The notes below the pieces were generated by a model. The model worked only from the letters and a program-made list of their open reading frames with translations. It had not been told where the DNA came from and did no database searches. 64,000 bases of DNA from contig NZ_CP147919.1 of assembly GCF_039645985.1 (NCBI RefSeq), positions 2,728,001-2,792,000 of the forward strand. Reading direction: 5' to 3'. This document shows, one piece after another, positions 52,511 to 61,375 of this stretch (position 1 is the stretch's first letter; each line of letters begins with the position of its first letter). This stretch comes from Sulfurimonas sp. HSL3-7 (GTDB lineage Bacteria > Campylobacterota > Campylobacteria > Campylobacterales > Sulfurimonadaceae). The position numbers were made by a program, and so were the translations under genes.

Positions 52511-53724
52511 TATTTAGCCTCCGCTTTCAGAGTTTTCAGATACGCAACGATATTGTCGATCGTCGCAGCATCCAAGAAACTGTAGTCTGTCATGGTTGAA
52601 GTACGTTTACCGTTCTCTTCCATGTACCACATGTAGTTAGAGTGCGCGTTACGGTTATAGCCAGGTACGACTACAGCAGATGGAGCAACAAGTGACTCTT
52701 TTAGGTAACCAGCTGTCGCATATCCACCTACATTCGTAAGTGATGGCGCCATCAGATTAGCCGCATCTGTCGCTTCCACCTGGTGACAGCCCACACAACC
52801 GTTATCAGCAACTGCCTGTTTACCTGCAGCTACATCGCCATTAACAGCACTTGCATCAAGAGCAGCGATAAGTGCATCACCGCCCTCATTACCCTCTAGT
52901 TTAACTGAGACCCACTGTGAAAGGTTTTTAAGACCGTCACGGCCCATTTTAGCACCGTCCCAAACAGCGAAAGCGACCGGGATTGCACCTTGGTTAAGGT
53001 CGACGTAGTCGTCTTTCATCGGGCGGGTTAGTGTACCTTCCCAACCATCGTTGTTCGTGTTGTAGCCAAGGCGTGCAGACGATTTGTTAGAACCGTCTTT
53101 GATCTCAGTCATAGAACGGAATCCCTGACTAACGAATGAACGCTCATAGTCAAAGTTACCAAGTGCAGCTACGTCTTTGTCGAATTTAGCCAAGTCAGCA
53201 CCGAATAGGTCTGTCTGGTTACGGTTGACCTGCATTGCAACGTCACCCTTACCGTTTGGCTCATACGATGGACGAACCGCCTTTTGTAGGTGGATCACGA
53301 CTTCACGGTCAGCTGAACCCATACCAATGTATGGAAGCGCTTCCGGGTTACTTGCATCTTCAGCGAACTGGACTGCAAAACCGTCACCGTACGACGTTGT
53401 TTTGCAGCCGCGCTGGATGTTCATTGATGCATCCGGCCATTTGACCATAAAAGCAATATTTTCGCCGTTGTATACAGCAGCAATCTGCGCTTTTACTGCC
53501 GTGTTGGCAGCGTTAAGCTCGTTTGCTTTTGCGTCATTCATTTTGATCGTTGTTTGTGGGTAAAGTGAAACTTCGGAGAATTTCGCTTTTGACCATACGG
53601 CATCGGAATACGATACGTTGTTTAGATCGCCACTAACTTTTACAGCTGTAATCGCTGCTTCTGCAGCCATAAGTGATGAGGCAGCAATACCTGCTGCGAT
53701 CATTGATGTTGCTATCTTTTTCAT
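52510..53724 (-). CDS. Heme-b gamma subunit fused to monoheme cytochrome c
   Basis: A 404-residue exported protein (signal about 1-21). Residues about 25-280 match the gamma subunit family of ethylbenzene dehydrogenase-type enzymes, a beta-sandwich that binds heme b: DAVWSKAKFSEVSLYPQT, NGENIAFMVKWPDASMN, YIGMGSADREVVIH, PVAFAVWDGAKMGRDG. It is followed by a class I cytochrome c domain with CVGCH at 310-314 and candidate axial Met near 365. In known type II enzymes the gamma subunit has no c-type heme. The fusion could pass electrons from heme b directly to an outside carrier. It overlaps beta and the next gene by one base each. Confidence 0.87.
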   Translation of the reverse strand: MKKIATSMIAAGIAASSLMAAEAAITAVKVSGDLNNVSYSDAVWSKAKFSEVSLYPQTTIKMNDAKANELNAANTAVKAQIAAVYNGENIAFMVKWPDASMNIQRGCKTTSYGDGFAVQFAEDASNPEALPYIGMGSADREVVIHLQKAVRPSYEPNGKGDVAMQVNRNQTDLFGADLAKFDKDVAALGNFDYERSFVSQGFRSMTEIKDGSNKSSARLGYNTNNDGWEGTLTRPMKDDYVDLNQGAIPVAFAVWDGAKMGRDGLKNLSQWVSVKLEGNEGGDALIAALDASAVNGDVAAGKQAVADNGCVGCHQVEATDAANLMAPSLTNVGGYATAGYLKESLVAPSAVVVPGYNRNAHSNYMWYMEENGKRTSTMTDYSFLDAATIDNIVAYLKTLKAEAK

Positions 53725-54848
53725 TAGTGGTGTCCTCCTGCTGCATGACCACCGTGTGTGAAGTTCATCACATGCTTGGTGCTTGTATGCTTACCAGCCA
53801 CATAACGGTTATCTACCGGCGCCAATGGTGTTTGACCAGCTGCTTTAGCAACCTCTTGGTAGTAGTTGTTATCCAGACGGAACATGTCAGAGTGTTGGTA
53901 TGCGATAAGGATATCCATCAATTCGCTCTCACCAGTCTCTTTACGTTTTTTCATCTCAGCTTTCAATGTAGCGATAGCCTGATGAACATCCGGGCCGAAC
54001 AGTTTTTCAAGTTCTTCTACCGGAAGACGTGTTGAACCTTCGATGATCTTACCTTCTGCGTCAAATTTCGCAGGAGATTCGGTCGGTGGCACATAGTATA
54101 CATTTGGCTGCGTACCGTATTCAGGACGCAGACCAAGTGCAACTTTATACTTGTTGACAAGTTTAGAAACCTGTCCTTCCTCATCATCAAGGAAACCGAC
54201 AAAGCGGATACGACCGACACACTGCTGTGCACACGCCGGTGGAAGACCCTGCTCAACACGTGGGAAACATAGAATACATTTCTCAGATTTTGAGATCTTC
54301 GGATTGAAATAGATCTTTTTGTAAGGACATCCCGCGATACAGTAGCGGTACCCCTGACAACGATCAAGGTCAACCAATACAACACCGTCTTGCTCACGTT
54401 TGAAGATCGCGTCACGAGGACACGCTGACAAACAACCAGGGTTTGTACAGTGGTTACAAATACGTGGCAGGTAGAAGAAGTAGTTGTCTTGTGGGAATGC
54501 ACCCGCACCCTGATCTTCGTCCCAGTTTGGTCCCCATGTAGGTTCTACATTCGGCTCGAATGATGCACCGTTTTGGAGTTCATCATAGTTATAATCCCAA
54601 GGCACCCCGTAATCTGCTTCTAGATTCGGGATAACGCCCGGCTGAAGGTCGCCGGCAGCATCAAAACCACCGCCAAGCTCCATCCAGTTTTTAGGATAAC
54701 CCGCACCAGGATACGTCTCAACGTTATTCCAGTACATATACTCACGACCGTTACGGTTGGTCCATTGAGTCTTACATGCTACAGTACATGTTTGGCACCC
54801 GATACATTTGTTCAGGTCCATTACCATTGCTAATTGTCTTTTTGACAT
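53724..54848 (-). CDS. Type II molybdoenzyme beta subunit (iron-sulfur)
   Basis: A 374-residue NarH-like electron-transfer subunit with four cysteine groups: CIGCQTCTVACKTQW, CNHCTNPGCLSACP, CQGYRYCIAGCPYKKIYF and CILCFPRVEQGLPPACAQQC. The third has Tyr at the site where NarH has Trp in CRGWRMC, the mark of a [3Fe-4S] cluster. It has no signal peptide of its own, so it is probably carried out with the alpha subunit by Tat. A His/Gly-rich tail (HGGHAAGGHH) may bind metal. It sits between alpha and gamma in one operon. Confidence 0.93.
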   Translation of the reverse strand: MSKRQLAMVMDLNKCIGCQTCTVACKTQWTNRNGREYMYWNNVETYPGAGYPKNWMELGGGFDAAGDLQPGVIPNLEADYGVPWDYNYDELQNGASFEPNVEPTWGPNWDEDQGAGAFPQDNYFFYLPRICNHCTNPGCLSACPRDAIFKREQDGVVLVDLDRCQGYRYCIAGCPYKKIYFNPKISKSEKCILCFPRVEQGLPPACAQQCVGRIRFVGFLDDEEGQVSKLVNKYKVALGLRPEYGTQPNVYYVPPTESPAKFDAEGKIIEGSTRLPVEELEKLFGPDVHQAIATLKAEMKKRKETGESELMDILIAYQHSDMFRLDNNYYQEVAKAAGQTPLAPVDNRYVAGKHTSTKHVMNFTHGGHAAGGHH

Positions 54849-54862
54849 TCATGTCCCCTTTA

Positions 54863-57775
54863 TTAAACGTTTGCTTTTTCGAAGTTAACCGCGCCATCGT
54901 AAGCGTACTGGTTACCATCCCAAAGACCACCGAATTTCAGGTGACCCCAACCGTCAGCCATCTCAAGTAGATTCAACGCTGTCGGTACAACTTCATTGTG
55001 ACCTTTGTTGAATTTATACATGTATGGTTCCCAACCGTGCTCGATTACGAGACCGTCCGGTGGACAAGATGAAGACACTTTCGCGTTCGCATAGAACTCA
55101 CCAAGTGCATTAAAGATACGGATAGTATCGCCGTCTTCGATGCCTTTAGCTTTTGCCACTTCTCTGTTGACCATCATCGCCGGTACACCACGCTGAAGGC
55201 GTAGAAGCGTACGAGACGTTTTGTAGTTCGAGTGAATTGACCAGCGCGCGTGCGGTGTCATCAGTTTGTATGGTGTTGTCGACCCTTTGTTGTCCGCAGG
55301 GTTGATACCCTCCATACCCGTATTTGTCGCTGCACCCATCTGGATGAAACGGTCGTGGTCTACATAGAATGTCTGACGACCGGAAACCGTGTCAAGACGC
55401 TCAAATTTGTAGAGGTGGTTCTCCATAGACGAGTATGGGCGATCAGAATAAAGTGGAGACGATTTTGCTGCTTTTTCATTGATAAGCAGGAAACCACCGA
55501 CTTTATACATTTTTTCCATTGTCCATGGGTTGTACTGGTCACACTTCTCAAGAGCCGCTTCAACAGCCATTTTGTCTGTACCGAGGTAGACTTCACCTTC
55601 ACCCTCAGACTCTTCATCTGTATTCGTATACTCTTTGTGGAAGATCGTAAGGTCGTGGAAACCTGGTTTCGCATAACGCTTGTCGTCTTTAACTTTCGCT
55701 TTGTCGATGTTCTCAGGACGGTTTGCGATCTCTTCAAGTTTCTTCGCCAAGAAAGCAAACATTGTCCACTCGTCTTTAGCTTCACCAACGTTTTTGATGT
55801 TTGCAACCGGCTGCGCCAGGTTCGTAAAACGGTGATAACCCGGAGATGTACGAAGGTCATATACCTCATAGTGTGATTTCGCAGGAAGAAGAACGTCAGC
55901 GTACTGCGCTGCTTCAGACATACGGTAATCCACATAGAAGTAGTGTTTCATCTTGCTCAAGAACGCTTTACGGTATTCGTTACCTTTATTACGGCGGAAC
56001 TTGGAGTCTGCAACGATAAGTGCAGTATCCGGTTGCCACCAAGGTTTAACAACGTTACCGTGCTCAGAAGTGTTGTTCAGACCGCCGTTTTCACCATCTT
56101 TGATGATCTGGTTGACAACAGCCATGTACTCTTCTTTAGACATACCGTTTTGTGCACGTTTTACATCTTCGTCAGAGAAGTACTGATCAAATGTTTTCAT
56201 ACCGTCACCGAATACGAATTCACCGACGAAACCAGAACCGAAACGCGGTTTGTATTTACCGCTGAAGCCCGAGAGTGCGCCAAGACCTGAAAGTGAGAAC
56301 TCATTTTCAGTGTTCAGACCACCGTACGGCCCCATACGACCTGTAAGACCACAGATAGAAGAGATGTTCCAGATTGACATAACACCGTTAAAGTATTTGT
56401 TCAATGAGAAACCTGTAGTGATCTCGACAACTTGTGGCAATGCGATATCTTTAGCCAGTTGGACAACAGTATCCGGGTGAACACCTGTGATATCTTTTGT
56501 CTGCTCCGGAGCAAATTTAGCAGCTGATTTTTTCAACATTTCAAATGCTGTAGTAACCGTACGCTCTTTACCGTGGATATCAGTGATTTTGAACTCACCT
56601 TCAAGAACAGGAGCAATACCATGCTCTTCCAACCGAAGGGATTTATGCTCAGAACCTTCAGTACCAGGCATTAGTGCCGGACCGTGTGTTCTAGCATTCC
56701 AGCAGTAGAACTCTTCTTCATATTTATGGTGATCTTCAGGGGATGCCGCATGTTCCATATCAGAACGGCGGATCATTTTCTGTGTCTCAACATCAACCAG
56801 GAATGGAAGGTCAGTGTATGACTTCATGAATTCCGGTTTGTAAAGCTTTTGATCAAGGATGACCTGGATCACTGACATTGCAAGAATGTTGTCTGAACCG
56901 GCTTTGATCGGGATCCAAAGATCTGCAGATTTTGCAGTTGCGTTGAATTCAGGTGTAATAACGATGATCTTGGCACCGTTGTATTTACCTTCCCACACGA
57001 AGTGAGCATCAGGAATACGTGATACAGAAGGGTTACCACCCCACATAACAGCCGTATCAACATTGTACATGAAGTCCCATGTACAACCGACGTTACCTTC
57101 ACCGTATGCGATCGCCGCACCGGAGAACATATCTCCCAGGTAAGAAGACGGGTAGATACGGTTAGCACCCAGCTGTGTAGAGAAACGAAGTGGTGCACCA
57201 CGGCGACCTTCAGTAAGAAGACCTGTACCCGCGTGTACCATCAATTTGTCCGGACCGCGCTCTGGATCAGTCAATGTGTTGAAAATCTCTTGACAGATCT
57301 TCTCTGCTGCTTCGTCCCAAGATGCGCGTCTCCATTTACCTTCCCCACGTTCGCCAACACGAATCATCGGATAAAGGATACGATCTTTTTGGTACATTAC
57401 CTGTGAGTGCTGTACCCCTTTGTTACAACCACGCGGGTTGAAGTCAGGGATCTTGGCATTGATTACAGGGTAACGAGCAGATTGGTTTTCACGTGTGATA
57501 ACACCATTGTGAGACCATACTTCCCAAGCACAGTTACCTTGACAGTTTACACAGTGGTAAGCGAAACCGTGCTCTTCTTTTTTACCGTACGTGAAAGAGA
57601 ACTCATTACGGTACATCTCTTCAGTATAGTTTGTATTCGGGTAATCGTTTTTACCGTTCTCTACAGACATTACTTCAGTTTTTGCGAAAAGGCTACCTTG
57701 AGAAGCCACTAACGCAGCTGTCATCCCTGAAACTTTCAGGAAATCTCTACGTTGATTATTCATAACTTTAGTCAT
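54863..57775 (-). CDS. Type II DMSO reductase-family catalytic subunit
   Basis: A 970-residue molybdopterin enzyme exported by Tat (NNQRRDFLKVSG, signal to about residue 31). The FS0 cluster ligands His74, Cys78, Cys82 and Cys117 have exactly the H-x3-C-x3-C-x34-C spacing of NarG, which defines the type II group. The likely Mo ligand is Asp215 in SSYLGDMFSG, aligned with the NarG Asp region before the conserved PDAHF. Relatives reduce nitrate, selenate, chlorate or perchlorate, or oxidise ethylbenzene or dimethyl sulfide. The substrate is not determinable here. The preceding gene is a periplasmic sulfurtransferase, which hints at sulfur chemistry. Confidence 0.92.
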   Translation of the reverse strand: MTKVMNNQRRDFLKVSGMTAALVASQGSLFAKTEVMSVENGKNDYPNTNYTEEMYRNEFSFTYGKKEEHGFAYHCVNCQGNCAWEVWSHNGVITRENQSARYPVINAKIPDFNPRGCNKGVQHSQVMYQKDRILYPMIRVGERGEGKWRRASWDEAAEKICQEIFNTLTDPERGPDKLMVHAGTGLLTEGRRGAPLRFSTQLGANRIYPSSYLGDMFSGAAIAYGEGNVGCTWDFMYNVDTAVMWGGNPSVSRIPDAHFVWEGKYNGAKIIVITPEFNATAKSADLWIPIKAGSDNILAMSVIQVILDQKLYKPEFMKSYTDLPFLVDVETQKMIRRSDMEHAASPEDHHKYEEEFYCWNARTHGPALMPGTEGSEHKSLRLEEHGIAPVLEGEFKITDIHGKERTVTTAFEMLKKSAAKFAPEQTKDITGVHPDTVVQLAKDIALPQVVEITTGFSLNKYFNGVMSIWNISSICGLTGRMGPYGGLNTENEFSLSGLGALSGFSGKYKPRFGSGFVGEFVFGDGMKTFDQYFSDEDVKRAQNGMSKEEYMAVVNQIIKDGENGGLNNTSEHGNVVKPWWQPDTALIVADSKFRRNKGNEYRKAFLSKMKHYFYVDYRMSEAAQYADVLLPAKSHYEVYDLRTSPGYHRFTNLAQPVANIKNVGEAKDEWTMFAFLAKKLEEIANRPENIDKAKVKDDKRYAKPGFHDLTIFHKEYTNTDEESEGEGEVYLGTDKMAVEAALEKCDQYNPWTMEKMYKVGGFLLINEKAAKSSPLYSDRPYSSMENHLYKFERLDTVSGRQTFYVDHDRFIQMGAATNTGMEGINPADNKGSTTPYKLMTPHARWSIHSNYKTSRTLLRLQRGVPAMMVNREVAKAKGIEDGDTIRIFNALGEFYANAKVSSSCPPDGLVIEHGWEPYMYKFNKGHNEVVPTALNLLEMADGWGHLKFGGLWDGNQYAYDGAVNFEKANV

Positions 57776-57790
57776 ATTAACGCTTCCCCC

Positions 57791-58930
57791 TTATTTCTTG
57801 ATTGGCAAGTTCATGTCGTTACCCCAAACATCCCAGCTACCAGTAAATACTTTTACATTTTTGTAACCAAGAAGTTGAAGCGCAGTGATCTGCTGTGAAC
57901 CACGACCAGCACCAACCATACAATATGCATAGATTGTCTTGTCCGGAGTAATACCATAGTGGTCAAACACTTTTTTCAGCTCTGCAGCAGATTTGAACGA
58001 TCTCTTGTTGTCAAGATCAGATGTCTTTTTCCACTCCATAAAGGTTGAACCCGGAATGTGACCGCCGCGCGCGACATTGTCCATCTTACGCTCGCCGATG
58101 ATCTCGATCATACCGCGTGAGTCGATGATGACATATTTCGACTTGTCGCCTTTTTCAAGGATATCGTCCATCGCATGACGCACTTCCTCTTTACCGGCAA
58201 TGTGTGTAAAGTCAAGTTTGTTTTTGTCAATAACGTAATGTTTCGCTTCTACCTCTTCATCGCCTTTAACAACAAGAAGATTTTTTTCGATTTTTGCCAG
58301 CTCAGCTTTCAGTGTTTTTTGCTTTTTCTTTGAATCAGCGATAACTTTGTTCAGCTCAGCTTCGTTCGGTAGTGTTTTACCAGCTTTTTTCGCATTTTTA
58401 AGTGCTTTTTTCGCTTTTTTCTCTACTTTTTTCTCAGCTTTCAGCGTGTCGTTAATCTTGTCAAACTTTTTTTGAGCAGGGTCAAGTTCCATGATTGCAT
58501 TACGTCCGCCGTTAAGAACTTTTACATTCTTATGACCGTAACTTGTAAAGAATGAGTAAACACCTGTCGCATTCGGACCTTTAAAGTCATCATATGCAAT
58601 GATCATCATGTCATTGCTGATACCTTTGCTGCCGATATATTCTTGAGCATCATCGATACAGCGATATAGTGGTGCACAATGCATATCACCTGTAATATCT
58701 GAATGGTGTAAATGGTGGGCATACATAGAGACAGAACCTTTGATGTGTCCTAACTTGTATACATCCTCACTATCACCAGAAACAAACATAACTTTCTCAT
58801 TGCCAATCAGCTTGATCGCATCTTTAGCAGAGATCAGAATGTCGTTGTTCTTATAACCTTTACCAGCGGCCATTGCTGGTACAAGAGTAAGGGCTGCTGT
58901 AACACATAATGTTTTAAGCATTCTCTTCAT
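57791..58930 (-). CDS. Periplasmic two-domain rhodanese-type sulfurtransferase
   Basis: A 379-residue protein with signal peptide (MKRMLKTLCVTAALTLVPAMA). The N-terminal rhodanese domain (about 30-150) has lost the catalytic Cys (IAYDDFKGPNATG in the loop). The C-terminal domain (about 235-370) is intact, with Cys337 in YAYCMVGAGRGSQQ. Between them lies an unusual Lys/Ala-rich coiled-coil segment of about 70 residues (KKVEKKAKKALKNAKKAGKT). It moves sulfane sulfur between donor and acceptor. It leads the molybdoenzyme operon, AAAGGAGC precedes its ATG, and it ends 16 bases before the alpha gene. Confidence 0.88.
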   Translation of the reverse strand: MKRMLKTLCVTAALTLVPAMAAGKGYKNNDILISAKDAIKLIGNEKVMFVSGDSEDVYKLGHIKGSVSMYAHHLHHSDITGDMHCAPLYRCIDDAQEYIGSKGISNDMMIIAYDDFKGPNATGVYSFFTSYGHKNVKVLNGGRNAIMELDPAQKKFDKINDTLKAEKKVEKKAKKALKNAKKAGKTLPNEAELNKVIADSKKKQKTLKAELAKIEKNLLVVKGDEEVEAKHYVIDKNKLDFTHIAGKEEVRHAMDDILEKGDKSKYVIIDSRGMIEIIGERKMDNVARGGHIPGSTFMEWKKTSDLDNKRSFKSAAELKKVFDHYGITPDKTIYAYCMVGAGRGSQQITALQLLGYKNVKVFTGSWDVWGNDMNLPIKK

Positions 58931-59303
58931 TCTTGCTCCTTTCAGTCTAGCTTTTTTTGCATCGCCAATGCCTGCTAAAAATTAACACGAAACGTGCATA
59001 CCTTTAGCAGGCAAATGGACTTTTGGGGAATAAACGCTTTATTATAGGCGCTTCACTCTTTAATGAGGGTAAATTACGGGCTTTACCTGTCGGATTAATT
59101 ACCATTTGTAACACTAATCACTTGTGATGACTTTGTGATAAATGGTAGGCGTTCTTATTCGTTTTTTTAAAAAACAAGTGTCATTTCAATGCTGTTACCA
59201 TTCTACAAAAGAATTAATTTCTTTTATATAGATAGATTTAGTCAGCATCAATTAACAATGTTTTGATACTATTTTCCAAACATTATATGAAGGGTAGAAC
59301 TTA
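58931..59303. promoter_or_regulatory. Divergent promoter region of the molybdoenzyme operon
   Basis: The 373 bases between the divergent sulfurtransferase and LRV genes hold a long inverted repeat, TACCATTT at 59100-59107 and AAATGGTA at 59140-59147. Between the arms are a TCAC-TT-GTGA palindrome and two TTGTGAT half-sites about 10 bases apart, similar to CRP/FNR-family half-sites. These are candidate sites for control of the operon by an FNR/CRP-type regulator. No gene was seen. Confidence 0.45.
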
Positions 59304-59918
59304 ATGATTACACCTGAAACACAGACGGCGATTGATGCAAACAACAAAGAGGCATTGATTGATCTTCTTGAAGAAAAAGATTGCCCAATCGAAGATGTTA
59401 AAGCAATCTACTATGCCAATCGTGACGATAAGGAGATTGTGGGCCAGACAGCCATGAACCTGAGCCTTCGTACTTCTGTTTATGATCGTGATAAAGAGTA
59501 CAGCGACACAATGGTTGAGTTACTGATCGATATTGCCAAGAATAAAGTCGATATGGGAGCGCGTTGGGCTGTAGCAAAGAACCCCCACACCCCAAGTGAA
59601 GTCCTTGCTTTTCTGGCTAATGATGAGATCAACCTGGTCCGTGCCCTTGTTGCTACCAATCCATCAACCCCGCCGAAAGTGCTGGAAAAGTTCTTCAGCG
59701 ATGAAAAAATAGTAAAAGACGGTCTTTCCGGCAACCCCTCGACACCGATCAAACTGCTCAAAATCTTTGTTAACGATGTAGACAAGATGGTTCGTATGCG
59801 ACTTGCTGAAAACCCTAGCGCGACAAAAGAGATATTGACAGACCTCTTAGAAGACAGTGATCCGAATGTCTCTAAAGCGGCTGATATCAAACTGAAAGAG
59901 ATGAAGGCCGAAGCATGA
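59304..59918 (+). CDS. LRV/HEAT-like repeat protein
   Basis: A 204-residue soluble helical repeat protein. Repeats of about 24-25 residues carry the pattern ALVATNPSTPPKVLEKFFSD: WAVAKNPHTPSEVLAFLAND, LVATNPSTPPKVLEKF, LSGNPSTPIKLLKIFVND, LAENPSATKEILTDLLED. This is the leucine-rich variant (LRV) repeat, known from a nif-linked Fe-S protein of Azotobacter, though the N-terminal cysteine cluster of that protein is absent. It probably binds another protein. It overlaps the next gene by four bases and is co-transcribed with mrp. Confidence 0.78.
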   Translation: MITPETQTAIDANNKEALIDLLEEKDCPIEDVKAIYYANRDDKEIVGQTAMNLSLRTSVYDRDKEYSDTMVELLIDIAKNKVDMGARWAVAKNPHTPSEVLAFLANDEINLVRALVATNPSTPPKVLEKFFSDEKIVKDGLSGNPSTPIKLLKIFVNDVDKMVRMRLAENPSATKEILTDLLEDSDPNVSKAADIKLKEMKAEA

Positions 59919-60298
59919 TAAAGGGACCACGCAAACACGGGAATGAGGCACGATCAAAGTTCACCGCTTTGGAGAACCATTTCCTAAACACCTTTTTTTC
60001 CGGTCTTTACCTCTCACAGGGAGACTTTATGCATATAGCAAAGCAATTAGGCATAGAGATGCAGATGAATACCAGGGAACTCCAGATCAAAGAGCTTCTC
60101 AATACCGCCTATGACAAAGACGTGCTCACACAAGCGATAGGCATGTTGAACAATCTTATCGATGAACGTATTCAGGCCTACCACCGTCTCAGTATGGATT
60201 ATCCTCATGCCAGAGGTATATTGGCCAAACTGGCTCAAAAAGCAACCGGGACTAAAAACCTGCTGGCAAGAGAATCAAGAGGGAATCCCTATGAATAG
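59915..60298 (+). CDS. Unknown 127-residue protein between LRV and mrp genes
   Basis: A helical soluble protein, basic overall, starting in an ATGA overlap with the LRV gene and overlapping mrp by eight bases. Segments such as LTQAIGMLNNLIDERIQAYH and IAKQLGIEMQMNTRELQIKE suggest a helical bundle; there are no cysteines. I do not recognise the family. The tight overlaps on both sides support a real gene with a role linked to Fe-S carrier Mrp. Confidence 0.68.
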   Translation: MIKGPRKHGNEARSKFTALENHFLNTFFSGLYLSQGDFMHIAKQLGIEMQMNTRELQIKELLNTAYDKDVLTQAIGMLNNLIDERIQAYHRLSMDYPHARGILAKLAQKATGTKNLLARESRGNPYE

Positions 60299-61331
60299 TA
60301 AAGAGCTACTCGAAACACTGATCAATCTCCAGTATCCAGGGCTTGAGCGTACGCTTGGCGAACTCAAACTGATAAGTTCTGCAACGGTAAAAGACGCCAA
60401 TGCAAAAATTGAATTAGCCACAGTGACAGATGAATCCTACAATAATGTAAAAAAAGCAATTGAACAGACCCTTGCAGGGAAATTCAAAACCCTGGACATC
60501 CGTAAAAAGCTTCAAACGCAAAAAGATATGAACTACGGTGATACGGCTGCGCCGAACAACCGTGCACCTTACGCTAAAAATGTGATAGCGGTAACCAGTG
60601 GAAAAGGTGGTGTCGGAAAAAGTACTGTATCGGTCAACATAGCTATTGCACTTGCGCAAAAAGGGTACAAAGTCGGTCTTTTGGATGCTGATGTATACGG
60701 GCCGAATATTGCTCGTCTGACAGGTACCGATCTGGAGCGAATTAAGTGGAATGACGATGACAAGATCATTCCGTCAGAGAACTACGGTCTGAAGATCATG
60801 AGTGTCGCACACACGACACCGACAATGGATACGCCTCTGGTCTGGCGTTCGTCTGTCGCTGTCTCTGCACTGATGCAGTTCTTGGAAGATGTCGCGTGGG
60901 GCGAACTTGACTTTATGGTGATCGACATGCCGCCTGGAACGGGTGATATCCAGCTTACTATGGCGCAGGAATTACCGATCAAAGCCAGTGTCCTTGTCAC
61001 AACACCGCAACTGATCTCGACAGATGACGTCAGCCGTGCCATTATGATGTTCAAAGACATCAACGTCCCGATGGCCGGTATCGTCGAGAATATGAGTTTC
61101 TTCGTAGCACCTGACACCGGTAAACGCTATGACATCTTCGGCAAGGGCGGTGGCCAAAAGGTTGCAGAAAAGTACGGCGTGCCGCTTCTAGGACAGATTC
61201 CTTTGGATATGGAGATACGAGAAGGTTCCGACATGGGCAAGCCCCCTGTAGCTTTGGGCTCCGACGCGCAAAAAGAGTATTATCAGCACATCGTCGATAA
61301 TATGCTCAAAAATATCACTTTCGATCTCTAG
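60291..61331 (+). CDS. Iron-sulfur carrier ATPase Mrp/ApbC
   Basis: A 346-residue P-loop ATPase that carries Fe-S clusters to apo-proteins. An N-terminal MIP18 (DUF59) domain (about 1-85) precedes the ATPase with deviant Walker A TSGKGGVGKST, switch motif LDADVYGPNIARL and DMPPGTGDIQLTM. The C-terminal cysteine pair typical of many Mrp proteins is not seen. The ATG at 60291 has AGAGGGA upstream; a more distant in-frame ATG overlaps the previous gene heavily and is rejected. It may serve the many Fe-S proteins encoded nearby. Confidence 0.93.
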   Translation: MNSKELLETLINLQYPGLERTLGELKLISSATVKDANAKIELATVTDESYNNVKKAIEQTLAGKFKTLDIRKKLQTQKDMNYGDTAAPNNRAPYAKNVIAVTSGKGGVGKSTVSVNIAIALAQKGYKVGLLDADVYGPNIARLTGTDLERIKWNDDDKIIPSENYGLKIMSVAHTTPTMDTPLVWRSSVAVSALMQFLEDVAWGELDFMVIDMPPGTGDIQLTMAQELPIKASVLVTTPQLISTDDVSRAIMMFKDINVPMAGIVENMSFFVAPDTGKRYDIFGKGGGQKVAEKYGVPLLGQIPLDMEIREGSDMGKPPVALGSDAQKEYYQHIVDNMLKNITFDL

Positions 61332-61340
61332 ATCATCCGT

Positions 61341-61375
61341 GTGCAAAGAGGTTTTATCTTTGCACTTCTTTCATT
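61341..61375 (+). terminator. Rho-independent terminator after mrp
   Basis: GTGCAAAG and CTTTGCAC form an eight-base stem with a nine-base loop, followed by TTCTTT, nine bases past the mrp stop. A good terminator for the three-gene operon. Confidence 0.8.

Noticed and set aside
60162-60290. N-terminal extension of Mrp
   Set aside because: It is Trp-rich, unlike the family, lies over the preceding gene, and the ATG at 60291 has a good ribosome site.
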